Part shown: in pieces, positions 14,272 through 22,181 of the stretch
How the letters are laid out: each line of letters opens with the position of its first letter
Numbering within the stretch: position 1 is the stretch's first letter
Assembly (NCBI GenBank): GCA_046327715.1
Contig: JAXLXY010000004.1
Coordinates: 1 to 64,000 of the forward strand
Direction: 5' to 3'
DNA: 64,000 nt
Origin: JADJOM01 sp046327715
Lineage (GTDB): Bacteria > Gemmatimonadota > Gemmatimonadetes > Gemmatimonadales > GWC2-71-9
Notes under the pieces: model-generated
What the model saw: the letters and a program-made list of their open reading frames with translations, nothing else
Database searches by the model: none
Told to the model about the DNA's origin: nothing
Translations under genes and position numbers: made by a program

Positions 14272-17200
14272 GCCCCCCGCTCCTCCTCGTCACCTTCGGT
14301 GGCCTGGGCATCCAGCGGAGCGGCGGCCCGGCCGAGGGCGCCGGCGCCCAGCGCCGCCGGCTGGCGCTCCTCGCCCTCCTCGCCGCGGCCGGCGAGCGCG
14401 GCCTCTCGCGCGAGAAGCTGCTCGGCCTGCTGTGGCCCGAGTCCGATCTCGAGCGGGCGCGGAAGAACCTCGCCCAGGCGGTCTACGCCCTGCGCCGCGA
14501 CCTGGGGGCCGAGGACCTGGTGCTCGGCACCACCGACCTCCGGCTCAACCCCGACCTCTGCGACAGCGACCTCGCCCGCTTCCGCCAGGCGCTCAAGGAG
14601 CAGCGCCTCGCCGACGCGGTGGCGCTCTACCAGGGCCCCTTCCTCGACGGCATCTACCTCGACGAGGCGCCCGAGTTCGAGCGCTGGGCCGAGACCGAGC
14701 GCAATGCGCTCGCGCACGACTACATCGCCGCGCTGGAGCGGCTGGCCCGCGACACCTCCGCCGCCGGCGATCCCCGCGCCGCCCTCGGCTACTGGCGCCT
14801 CCTCGCCAACGCCGACCCGCTCAACGCCCGCAGCGCCCTCGGCCTCATGCGGGCCCAGGACGCCGTCGGCGACCGCGCCGCCGCCCTGCAGCACTACCGG
14901 GTGTACGAGATGCTGCTGCGGCAGGAACTGGAGCTGGAACCGGATCCCGAGGTGAAGCGGCTGGCGGATCAACTGCGGGAAACGGGAAGCGGGAAGCGGG
15001 AAGCGGCCCAGCCGCCCATCGCCGAACCGCCCAACCGCCCAACCGCCGAACCGCGAAGCCGCCGAGCCGCCGAGCCGCTCGCCGCCGTCCCCATCTCCAC
15101 CATCCCCGGCACCCCCGCCGTCAGCCGGCCGGCGCCGGTGCCGGAGCCATCGGGCCGCAAGCTCATCTCCGGCTACACCGACGAGTACGCCCGGCCCCGG
15201 CCTGTCCCCGAATCGTCCAATCGCCCAATCGCCCAATCGCCCGGGTCCGAACTCCCCCGCAAGCCATTCCTCAAGCGCACCTCCACCCGCCTGGGCATCG
15301 CCATCGGCGTGGTCCTCGGCCTGGTGCTCGCGGGGGTGCTGCGGGTGCGGGTGTGGAACGACCGGATGGGCGCGGGGGTCGCGGCGCCGGTGGTGGCGGT
15401 GGGGATGATCAAGGACTACACCCGGAGCGGCGAGGGCCTGGCGCGCCCGCTCGGCGACATGCTCGCCACCGACCTGGCCCGCAGCCGCTCCCTGCAGGTG
15501 ATCAGCACCGCGCGGATGTACGAGCTCATGGCGCAGGCGGCGGGGGGCAGCGGCGACTCGGCGGCGAGCGCGGTGCGCGCGGCGCGGGCCGCCGGCGCCA
15601 GCGAGCTGCTCGACGGCGCGCTCTATCGCCGGCCCGACGGCCGGCTGCGGCTCGACCTCACCCGCACCAGCCTCGCCACCGGCAGCGTCATCGAGAGCTA
15701 CTCGGCCGAGGCGGGCGACCTCTTCGGGCTGGTGGAGGAGGCGCGGCGCAGCATCACCGCCGGGCTCGACAGCACCGCCGGCGGCAGCATCGCCGACGTC
15801 ACCACCCGGTCGCTGGTGGCGTACCGGTTCTATGAGGAGGGGCTGCGCGCCCTCTTCCGCGGCGACGGCGAGGCGGGGGCGCGGCTGATGGAGCAGGCGC
15901 TGCAGGAGGACTCCACCTTCGCGATGGCCGCCTACTGGCTGGCCACCACCCAGGGCAGCTTCAACGACGTGAGCCTCATCCGCGGGCTGGAGCGGGCGGT
16001 GCGGCTCTCGGCCCGGGCCTCGGAACGGGAGCGGCTGACGATCCTGGCGGGGTGGAGCGCGGCGGTGGATGCGCCCAGCCGCATCGCCATCGCGGAGAGC
16101 CTCACCGTGCGGTATCCCAACGAGCCGGAGGGGTACACCTGGCTCGCGGGGGCCCGGAACTCGAGCGGCGACTTCCTCGGTGCGGTCGCGCCGCTGCGGA
16201 AGGTCATCCGGATGGACTCCCTCTCGCTCCGGGCCAGCGAGCGGAAGGACGGCCCGCCGGTGCGCTGCCACGCCTGCATCGCCTACCTGATGCTCGTCGG
16301 CACCTATGCGTACATGGACTCGCTGCCGGCGGCGCTCCGCACCGCGGAGGAGTGGCAGCGGGCCCAGCCGCAGGCGCCGGAGCCGGCGGGGCAGGTCAGC
16401 TGGGTCCTCATGCTCGCCGGGCGCTATCGCGAGGCGCTCATCGCCGACCAGGCCGTGATTTCCCGCGACCCCGGCCTGGTGCGCGACGGCTTCCGGGTGC
16501 AGGTCTGGCTCCGCGCGGGCGACTTCGCCGCGGCCGACAGCTATTACACCCAGCTGGCGCGCGGCAAGCTGCCCGGTGAGGGCTACAAGTGGCTCAGCAT
16601 CAGCCACCGGATGCAGGGCAAGCCACGCGAGGGGCTCGAGTGGGCCCACCGGCTCCGCGGCCTCGAGCCCCCCGTGCCGAAGGGCGCGGCGCCGTACAGC
16701 GCCCTCTTCGAGGCCCAGGCCTGGTACGAGCTGGGCGACTTCCGCCGCGCCGCGGCGACGTTCGATTCGGTCTCCCGGAGCCCCCGGGACACCACCCGTT
16801 CGCAGGTGGCCCGCAACCTGGTGTGGACCCAGCTGCTGCGGAGCACCGCCCTCGCCGCCGCCGGCGACACCGCGCCGCTCGCGCGCATCGCCGACAGCCT
16901 CGAGGTGTGGGGCCAGCGGAACAGCTACGGACGCGACGGCCGCGCCCATCATCACGTGCGCGGCCTGCTGTACGCCGCGCGGGGCCAGCTGGAGCAGGCG
17001 GCGGCGGAGTTCCGGCAGGCCATCTGGAGCCCGACCACCGGCTATACCCGCACCAACATCGAGCTGGCCAAGGTCCTGCTGCGCCTCAATCGGCCCCGCG
17101 AGGCCGCCTACTGGGCCGACGCCGCCCGGCGCGGAGGCCTCGACGCCTCCCAGACCTACACCACCACCACCGAGCTCCTCGAACTCGGCGCCCTGGCCTG

Positions 17201-17336
17201 GGACGCCGCCGGCGAGCGCGACAGCGCCCTCACCCGCTACCGCCAGGTGCTCAAGAACTGGAGCGCCGCGGAACCGACCTACCGGGCACGGGTGGAGCGG
17301 GCGCGGATCCGGGTGGCGCAGCTCGGGGGGAACTGA
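14268..17336 (+). CDS. BTAD-domain regulator with TM segment, TolB-like region and TPR repeats
   Basis: About 1022 residues from GTG 14268. An N-terminal OmpR-type DNA-binding region (SREKLLGLLWPESDLERARKN) leads into a bacterial transcriptional activator domain (~100-235, ending LRQELELEPDPEVKRLADQL). A low-complexity linker (~237-335) is encoded by heptamer and octamer repeats. One transmembrane helix follows (~340-358, GIAIGVVLGLVLAGVL), then a TolB/FlgO-like region (GEGLARPLGDMLATDLARSR) and many TPR-like helices. It resembles membrane-anchored SARP-type regulators. Overlap with the HD gene implies a shared pathway. The target is unknown. Confidence 0.8.
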   Translation: MSPPLLLVTFGGLGIQRSGGPAEGAGAQRRRLALLALLAAAGERGLSREKLLGLLWPESDLERARKNLAQAVYALRRDLGAEDLVLGTTDLRLNPDLCDSDLARFRQALKEQRLADAVALYQGPFLDGIYLDEAPEFERWAETERNALAHDYIAALERLARDTSAAGDPRAALGYWRLLANADPLNARSALGLMRAQDAVGDRAAALQHYRVYEMLLRQELELEPDPEVKRLADQLRETGSGKREAAQPPIAEPPNRPTAEPRSRRAAEPLAAVPISTIPGTPAVSRPAPVPEPSGRKLISGYTDEYARPRPVPESSNRPIAQSPGSELPRKPFLKRTSTRLGIAIGVVLGLVLAGVLRVRVWNDRMGAGVAAPVVAVGMIKDYTRSGEGLARPLGDMLATDLARSRSLQVISTARMYELMAQAAGGSGDSAASAVRAARAAGASELLDGALYRRPDGRLRLDLTRTSLATGSVIESYSAEAGDLFGLVEEARRSITAGLDSTAGGSIADVTTRSLVAYRFYEEGLRALFRGDGEAGARLMEQALQEDSTFAMAAYWLATTQGSFNDVSLIRGLERAVRLSARASERERLTILAGWSAAVDAPSRIAIAESLTVRYPNEPEGYTWLAGARNSSGDFLGAVAPLRKVIRMDSLSLRASERKDGPPVRCHACIAYLMLVGTYAYMDSLPAALRTAEEWQRAQPQAPEPAGQVSWVLMLAGRYREALIADQAVISRDPGLVRDGFRVQVWLRAGDFAAADSYYTQLARGKLPGEGYKWLSISHRMQGKPREGLEWAHRLRGLEPPVPKGAAPYSALFEAQAWYELGDFRRAAATFDSVSRSPRDTTRSQVARNLVWTQLLRSTALAAAGDTAPLARIADSLEVWGQRNSYGRDGRAHHHVRGLLYAARGQLEQAAAEFRQAIWSPTTGYTRTNIELAKVLLRLNRPREAAYWADAARRGGLDASQTYTTTTELLELGALAWDAAGERDSALTRYRQVLKNWSAAEPTYRARVERARIRVAQLGGN
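14983..15083. repeat. Heptamer and octamer repeats inside the BTAD gene
   Basis: GGGAAGCGGGAAGCGG (heptamers) is followed by AACCGCCC/AACCGCCG octamers, all translated within the linker as a Pro/Arg/Glu-rich segment (PPNRPTAEP). A second in-gene array is at 15210-15243 (CAATCGCC units, residues NRPIAQSP). Confidence 0.88.
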
Positions 17337-17546
17337 GGGGAAGGGTGAACCGCGGGGAAGCGGCGACCGTGTCCCCCCGCCGTCATTCCGAGGGTGCGCA
17401 GCGACCAGGAATGACAGCGGCGCCGCGCACGCGCGGTCGGTCTGTGCGCTGTCTCACACCCGGACCGCCACTGTCAAGACGCCCGGAGAATTCCGGCGGG
17501 GAGAACAGACCTTGCGCCTCCACGTGAACCGCCGATATTTGCGTCC
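17337..17546. promoter_or_regulatory. Intergenic region with dispersed repeat and possible leaderless promoter
   Basis: A degenerate dispersed element, GTCATTCCGAGG...GGAATGAC, at 17382-17417 can form a hairpin. TTGCGC (17512-17517) and GATATT (17534-17539), 16 bases apart, would place transcription start within a base or two of the GTG at 17547. Confidence 0.45.
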
Positions 17547-18491
17547 GTGCTGATCAATCTCGTCCCCGAATTCCTCTCCGTCCTGAAAGCCACAGACCGC
17601 GAAGCCGCGTTCGAGCAGTACCTGAACGCGCATCGCGCCGTGCTCTCCGCGTACTGGCACAACTATGTGCTGGACCTTGAGAGCCAGCAGGCGCGGGCGG
17701 TCATGACCCACGCCCTCAACGCCGACCGGTCCGACCTCTACGAGCTGCTCGAGACCTCCGACGTCGCGGGCATCGTCGAGGACGCCATCGCGCAGTCCGA
17801 GGACCTGCTGGGCGTGGACCGGCCGACGGACGTCTACCTGATGGTCGGGATGGGCGCGGCGAACGCGGGCGAGCTGGTGGTGGGCGGGCGGGGCGTGGCG
17901 TTCATCTGCCTGGAGCACTTCACCGGGCGCGCCAACCCCGAGACCTACGGCATGGGCCTGCCGCCGGAGCTCATCCCGCTGTGGGTGGCGCACGAGCTGG
18001 CGCACTGCGTCCGCTACACCTCGCCCACCAGCCAGAGCGAGCTCAAGCGCATCGTGGCCGACCAGGGCGGCTACTACGACTACTGGGTCACCGGCAGCCG
18101 CGCCACCCTGCGCGAGCTGCTGCTCAACGAGGGCCTGGCCGTCCACGCCGCCCAGGCGGTGGCGCCCGGCCTCGACCCGGCCAACTACTTCGGCTATCCC
18201 CGCCGCCAGTACCGCCGGCTGCGCGAGCTCGAGTCGCTGCTGCGCCGCGTGGTCGAGCCCGAGCTCGAGGGGCGCGGCATCGGGCTCCGGCTCCGCTACC
18301 TGAGCGGCGGCATGAGCCCCTCCGCCCGCCTGGTCGCCGGCCGCGTCCTCCCGGAGCGCTCCGGCTACTACCTGGGGCACCGGATGTCCGAGGCGCTGGT
18401 GCAGGAGCGGGGCATCTCCCAGGCGCTGCGCGCCAGCGCCCAGGAGTTCCAGGCCGCCGAAGACCAGGCCCGGGGCGTCCAGACGGCATGA
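17547..18491 (+). CDS. DUF2268-type predicted zinc protease
   Basis: 314 residues from GTG 17547. The zinc motif HELAH is at 149-153 (LWVAHELAHCVRY), with a downstream Glu in LLNEGLAVHAAQ (~195), the pattern of the DUF2268 (predicted Zn-dependent protease) family. No signal peptide is visible, so it should be cytoplasmic. The stop overlaps the ATG of the CDGSH gene (ATGA). Substrate unknown. Confidence 0.75.
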   Translation: MLINLVPEFLSVLKATDREAAFEQYLNAHRAVLSAYWHNYVLDLESQQARAVMTHALNADRSDLYELLETSDVAGIVEDAIAQSEDLLGVDRPTDVYLMVGMGAANAGELVVGGRGVAFICLEHFTGRANPETYGMGLPPELIPLWVAHELAHCVRYTSPTSQSELKRIVADQGGYYDYWVTGSRATLRELLLNEGLAVHAAQAVAPGLDPANYFGYPRRQYRRLRELESLLRRVVEPELEGRGIGLRLRYLSGGMSPSARLVAGRVLPERSGYYLGHRMSEALVQERGISQALRASAQEFQAAEDQARGVQTA

Positions 18492-18691
18492 CCGAGCCGG
18501 TCCGCATCACCATCAAGCCCTCCGGCAGCATCCTCATCGAAACGCCGGTCGTCCTCGTCGATGGCGAGGGCCGCGAGATCCCCCAGCCCACCCCCAAGAA
18601 GCCCGGCACCGTCAAGCTCTGCGGCTGCGGCCGCTCCAGGGCCAAGCCGTTCTGCGATGGGTCGCATAACGACGGGCGGTTAGGCGGTTAG
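18488..18691 (+). CDS. CDGSH iron-sulfur domain protein with repeat-derived C-terminus
   Basis: 67 residues. The CDGSH cluster motif is complete: CGCGRSRAKPFCDGSH, whose three Cys and one His bind a [2Fe-2S] cluster. The N-terminal RITIKPSGSILIETPVVLVD is typical of single-domain bacterial members. The C-terminus is odd: after HND the codons GGG CGG TTA GGC GGT TAG are the octamer repeat itself, so the last four residues and the stop codon come from the repeat. Family members normally continue with a few more native residues. Translationally coupled to the upstream protease-like gene. Confidence 0.85.
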   Translation: MTEPVRITIKPSGSILIETPVVLVDGEGREIPQPTPKKPGTVKLCGCGRSRAKPFCDGSHNDGRLGG

Positions 18692-18895
18692 GCGGTTAGC
18701 CGGTTGGGCGATTGGGCGATTAGGCGATTAGGCGATTAGGCGATTAGGCGTACTTCCCCGGGCAACCGAAGGTTCCCTTCCCCCGTTTCCCGTTTCCCGT
18801 TTCCCGCTTCCCGTTTCCCGTTTCCCGCTTCCCGCTTCCCGCTTCCCGCTTCCCGCTTCCCGCTTCCCGCTTCCCGCTTCCCGCCGTTCCTACCC
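18672..18895. repeat. Octamer array then heptamer array
   Basis: Octamers GGGCGGTT/AGGCGGTT/AGGCGATT run from inside the CDGSH gene to ~18750. A short unique spacer follows, then about fifteen TTCCCGT/TTCCCGC heptamers (18778-18888). The block separates two convergent genes. Confidence 0.88.
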
Positions 18896-19687
18896 CATCC
18901 TCCCGACAACCTCCCCGATCGCCTTCGCCGCGACCCTGGCCGTGAGGTCGCGCAGGTCATTGGCGGGATTGAGCTCCACCACGTCGGCGGCGACGATCCG
19001 TCCCTTGGGGATCGCCTGCAGGATGGTGAGCAGCTCGCGGGTGCTGAGCCCGCCCGGTTCGGGGTGGCTGAGCCCCGGGGCGAAGGCCGGGTCGAGGGCG
19101 TCGAGGTCCACCGACAGGTACACCGGGCCGGCCAGGCGGCGGGCGGCGGTGACCATCGCCTCGAGCCCCTGCCGCATCGTCACCACCTCCACCCCGAAGC
19201 GCCGGGCCTGGTCGCGCTGGTGCGCGTTGAGCGTGCGGATCCCCGCCTGCACCAGGTAGCTGGCACTGCCCTCCTCGAGGATCCGCGCGAAGGGGCAGGC
19301 GTGGCTGTCGCGCCGGCCGTCGAGTTCGTCGTAGAGGTCGGGGTGGGCGTCGAGGTGGAAGATCGTGAGCCGCTCGTGGCGGGGGCGCACCGCGCGCACC
19401 AGCGGCCAGGTCACCGCGTGGTCGCCGCCCAGGAAGATCGGGGTGGCGCCGGTCTCGAGCAGCGCGCGGGCGCCGGCGGTGATCGCCTCGAGCGGCAGCG
19501 GACCGTCGGCGGGGAGGGCCAGGTCGCCGGCGTCCTGGAGCAGGGCGCGGGCGTCCACCAGCTCCTCGTTCCAGCCGTTGGTCGAATCGGAGCGGAGCGC
19601 GGCGCGGATCGCCGCCGGCGCCAGCGCCGGCCCGCGCTGGAACGACGACGTGGCGTCCCACGGGATGCCGAGGAGGGTGGGGGTCAT
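18890..19687 (-). CDS. Agmatinase/arginase-family ureohydrolase
   Basis: 265 residues. Manganese ligands are in order: GGDH (His90), DAHPD (113-117) and SVDLDALDP (Asp194, Asp196), matching the ureohydrolase superfamily. The short length and GIPWDATSSFQRGPALAPAA start resemble the agmatinase branch (agmatine to putrescine plus urea). Other branches (guanidinopropionase, formimidoylglutamase) cannot be excluded. A second superfamily member, more arginase-like, is at 27617-28540. Confidence 0.82.
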   Translation of the reverse strand: MTPTLLGIPWDATSSFQRGPALAPAAIRAALRSDSTNGWNEELVDARALLQDAGDLALPADGPLPLEAITAGARALLETGATPIFLGGDHAVTWPLVRAVRPRHERLTIFHLDAHPDLYDELDGRRDSHACPFARILEEGSASYLVQAGIRTLNAHQRDQARRFGVEVVTMRQGLEAMVTAARRLAGPVYLSVDLDALDPAFAPGLSHPEPGGLSTRELLTILQAIPKGRIVAADVVELNPANDLRDLTARVAAKAIGEVVGRMG

Positions 19688-19726
19688 GGATGTCGCTGGG
19701 GTGAGATTGGGTGAAGACTAGACGGG

Positions 19727-19772
19727 AACAGGGAAACGGGAAGCGGAGTCCTCCGCCTCCCGCTTCCCGCGA
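19727..19772. repeat. Short inverted heptamer hairpin
   Basis: GGGAAACGGGAAGCGGAG pairs with CTCCGCCTCCCGCTTCCCG-type sequence across a short TCC loop. It lies just after the MOSC gene stop and before the agmatinase gene, both leftward. Confidence 0.7.
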
Positions 19773-19774
19773 AG

Positions 19775-20566
19775 CTACCCCACCCTCACCTCATCGCCCA
19801 CCTGGAGCGTGCCCGTCCCGTAGTGCACCACATTCTGCCCGAACATCACCTTCTGGTCCTGGCGCCGGAACGTGGCGAGGGTGCGCAGCGGCTCGTCGCC
19901 CATGCGCCGGCCGGTGGCCTGGTCGGTGGTGGTGATCACGCAGCGGGCGCAGGGCTTCACCACCTCCATCGAGATACCGCCGATCGCGATCTCGCGCCAG
20001 CCATCCTCCGCGAAGGGCGCGCTGCCGGACACCACCAGGTTGGGCCGGAAGCGGTTCATGGGGACGGGCGTGGCCAGGCGGGCGTTGAGGTCGGCCAGCG
20101 AGGCCTCGCCCGCGAGCAGGAAGGGGAACCCGTCGGCAAAGCCGGTGCGGCCGCCGCGCGGGGCCCAGTAGGTGTTCACCGGGCGGACCACCGTCTCGGG
20201 GAACCAGGCCAGCACCGCCTCCTGCTCCACCACGTGGGAGAACCAGGCGTCGGCCTTGTGGTCGGGCGCCACCACCCGGAGCGGGTCGTCCCACACCTGC
20301 GTGGCCACCGGCCGGCCGCCCATCGGGGCCAGCGCCGTCACCAGCTCCGGCTGCCCCGGAAAGTGGAGCACCAGGTGCGGCGGGCGGATCTCCGGTGTCA
20401 CCCGCGCCAGCGCCGGCACCTCGCGCTGGGTCAGGAACTCGCCGCGCGGCGTGATCACCATCCAGCGCCGGTCGTACTGGAAGCCGAGTGCGTCCACCGG
20501 CCAGGCGGTGGGGCTCAGGCCGGCGCAGGACTTCACGGGATAGAGATGCAGGGCGGAGATCTTCAT
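19775..20566 (-). CDS. MOSC-domain protein (mARC-like, with N-terminal beta-barrel)
   Basis: 263 residues from ATG 20566. The N-terminal MOSC_N part (LHLYPVKSCAGLSPTAWPVD, then FQYDRRWMVITPRGEFLTQR) is followed by the MOSC domain with MNRFRPNLVV (170-179) and KPCARCVITTTDQATG (Cys206, Cys209). One of these cysteines would ligate the molybdenum cofactor in the mARC/YcbX type. The enzyme probably reduces N-hydroxylated compounds with an electron-transfer partner; no reductase is adjacent. Confidence 0.82.
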   Translation of the reverse strand: MKISALHLYPVKSCAGLSPTAWPVDALGFQYDRRWMVITPRGEFLTQREVPALARVTPEIRPPHLVLHFPGQPELVTALAPMGGRPVATQVWDDPLRVVAPDHKADAWFSHVVEQEAVLAWFPETVVRPVNTYWAPRGGRTGFADGFPFLLAGEASLADLNARLATPVPMNRFRPNLVVSGSAPFAEDGWREIAIGGISMEVVKPCARCVITTTDQATGRRMGDEPLRTLATFRRQDQKVMFGQNVVHYGTGTLQVGDEVRVG

Positions 20567-20574
20567 GGGGTCAG

Positions 20575-20717
20575 CATAAGGGGAAAAGGGAAATGGGAAA
20601 AGGGAAGGCGAGGGGAGCTCTCGTTCACTTCCCCTTTCCCTCTTCCCGCTTCCCTCTTCCCGCTTCCCGTTTCCCTCTTCCCGCTTCCCGTTTCCCTCTT
20701 CCCGCTTCCCGTCAGTT
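20575..20717. repeat. Inverted heptamer arrays
   Basis: GGGAAAAGGGAAATGGGAAA (20580-20605) faces TTCCCTC/TTCCCGC/TTCCCGT units (20635-20712) across a GAGGGGAGCTCTCG core. It lies between mnmE and the MOSC gene, both leftward, and could act as a terminator. Confidence 0.82.
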
Positions 20718-20721
20718 GTCC

Positions 20722-22068
20722 TCACTTCCCCACACAGAACGTCTCAAACACCCGGTCCAGCACCTCCTCCACATCCACCACCCCCACCAGCGCGTCGAGG
20801 GCGCGCACCGCCTCCTGCACGTGGTGCGCGGCGAGCACCGCCTCGCCGCCGGGTGCGAGCTGCGTGGCGGCGGCCGCGAGCGCGTCGCGCGCGGTGGTGA
20901 GGGCCACGCGGTGGCGCTCCCGGGTGAGCGCGGGCTCGAGGTCGGCGAAGCCGGCACCCGACTGGAACAGCCGCTCGACGATCGCCCGCTTGAGCTCGGC
21001 CACCCCCTCGCCCGTCAGCGCAGACACCGGCAGCCCTTCGCCGCCGCCACCGAGATCGGCCTTTGTCCGGACCACCAATCGCCCGATCGCCCGCTCACCA
21101 ATCCCCTGCTCCCCCAATCGCCCGATCCCCCAACCGCCCAACCGCCCAACCGCCGAACCGCCGAGCTCCACCACCAGATCCGCCCCCTCCACGTACCGCC
21201 GGCCCATCGCCTGGCCCAAGGCGTCGAGCCGGTCGGTGGCCTCGCCGAGGCCGGCGGTGTCCACGAGGCGGATGGGCCAGCCGTGGAACTCCACGTGGGC
21301 CTCGATGGCGTCGCGGGTGGTGCCGGGAATCTCGGTGACCAGGGCCCGTTCGCGGCCCAGCAGCGCGTTGAACAGCGACGACTTGCCGGCGTTGGGCGGG
21401 CCGGCCAGCACCACCAGCGCGCCGCGGCGCACCCGGTCGGCGAGCGGCGCGGTGCCGAGCAGCTGCTCCACCCCCGCGAGCACGGTGGCGCGCGCCGCCT
21501 CGAGCCGGTCGCGGGACACCGGGCCGTCGTCCTCCTCGGGGAAGTCCACCTCGTAGGCCAGCAGCGCCAGCAGCTCCACCAGGCCGGCGCGGAGCGCCGC
21601 GATCCGGCGGGTGAGGCCCCCTTCGAGCTGCACCAGCGCGGCGCGCGCCTGGGCCGGCGCCTCCGCGTCGATCAGGTCGCCCAGCGCCTCGGCCTGGAGC
21701 AGGTCGAGCTTGCCGTGCTGCACCGCGCGGCGGGTGAACTCGCCGGGATGCGCCGGGCGCGCGCCGGCGGCCTCGATCGCCGCCACCAGCCGCGCCGGCA
21801 CCGCCAGCCCGCCGTGGCACTGGAACTCCACCACGTCCTCGCCGGTCTCGGAGCGGGGGCCGGGGAACACCAGGTAGATCCCGCGGTCGATCAGCTGGCC
21901 GGCGGCGTCGCGGAAGGCGGCGTAGTGCGCGGTGCGGGGCGGATCGGCGCGGAAGGAGGGGATGACCCGGGCCGCGATCCCGAACGCACCCGCGCCCGAG
22001 AGCCGGATCACCGCGAGCGCGGAGCGGCCGGGCGGGGTGGCGAGGGCGACGATGGGGTCGGTCAGCAT
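20722..22068 (-). CDS. mnmE: tRNA modification GTPase MnmE, G domain partly rewritten by repeats
   Basis: 448 residues from ATG 22068. With MnmG this enzyme makes the 5-carboxymethylaminomethyl group on wobble U34 of tRNAs. The N-terminal folate-binding domain (TPPGRSALAVIRLSG, HPGEFTRRAVQHGKLDLLQA), P-loop GPPNAGKS (223-230), DTAGL (270-274) and the C-terminal FCVGK with the conserved Cys are present. Residues ~302-331, between G3 and G4, are encoded by octamer repeats and are Gly/Arg-rich; they replace the usual strand-helix segment. G4 reads TKAD rather than NKAD. mnmG is not in the window. Confidence 0.93.
   Translation of the reverse strand: MLTDPIVALATPPGRSALAVIRLSGAGAFGIAARVIPSFRADPPRTAHYAAFRDAAGQLIDRGIYLVFPGPRSETGEDVVEFQCHGGLAVPARLVAAIEAAGARPAHPGEFTRRAVQHGKLDLLQAEALGDLIDAEAPAQARAALVQLEGGLTRRIAALRAGLVELLALLAYEVDFPEEDDGPVSRDRLEAARATVLAGVEQLLGTAPLADRVRRGALVVLAGPPNAGKSSLFNALLGRERALVTEIPGTTRDAIEAHVEFHGWPIRLVDTAGLGEATDRLDALGQAMGRRYVEGADLVVELGGSAVGRLGGWGIGRLGEQGIGERAIGRLVVRTKADLGGGGEGLPVSALTGEGVAELKRAIVERLFQSGAGFADLEPALTRERHRVALTTARDALAAAATQLAPGGEAVLAAHHVQEAVRALDALVGVVDVEEVLDRVFETFCVGK
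21076..21165. repeat. Octamer repeats inside mnmE
   Basis: About eleven degenerate octamers (AACCGCCC, AATCGCCC and variants on the plus strand) translated as GGSAVGRLGGWGIGRL and similar. Total length is close to a multiple of three, so the frame is kept; gain or loss of one 8-bp unit would break it. Confidence 0.88.
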
Positions 22069-22084
22069 GGTCGTAGGAGAAGGA

Positions 22085-22170
22085 AAAACAACCGGGAAAC
22101 GGGAAAAGGGAAGCGGGAAGGCGAGGTGAGCTCCTCGTGCCTTCCCGCTTCCCGTTTCCCGCTTCCCGGA
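22085..22170. repeat. Inverted heptamer hairpin between yidC and mnmE
   Basis: GGGAAACGGGAAAAGGGAAG and its complement GCTTCCCGTTTCCCGCTTCC flank GAGGTGAGCTCCTC, itself a palindrome. A very long stem is possible, probably a terminator or processing site between the two leftward genes. Confidence 0.82.
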
Positions 22171-22181
22171 GGTGCCGCGGG

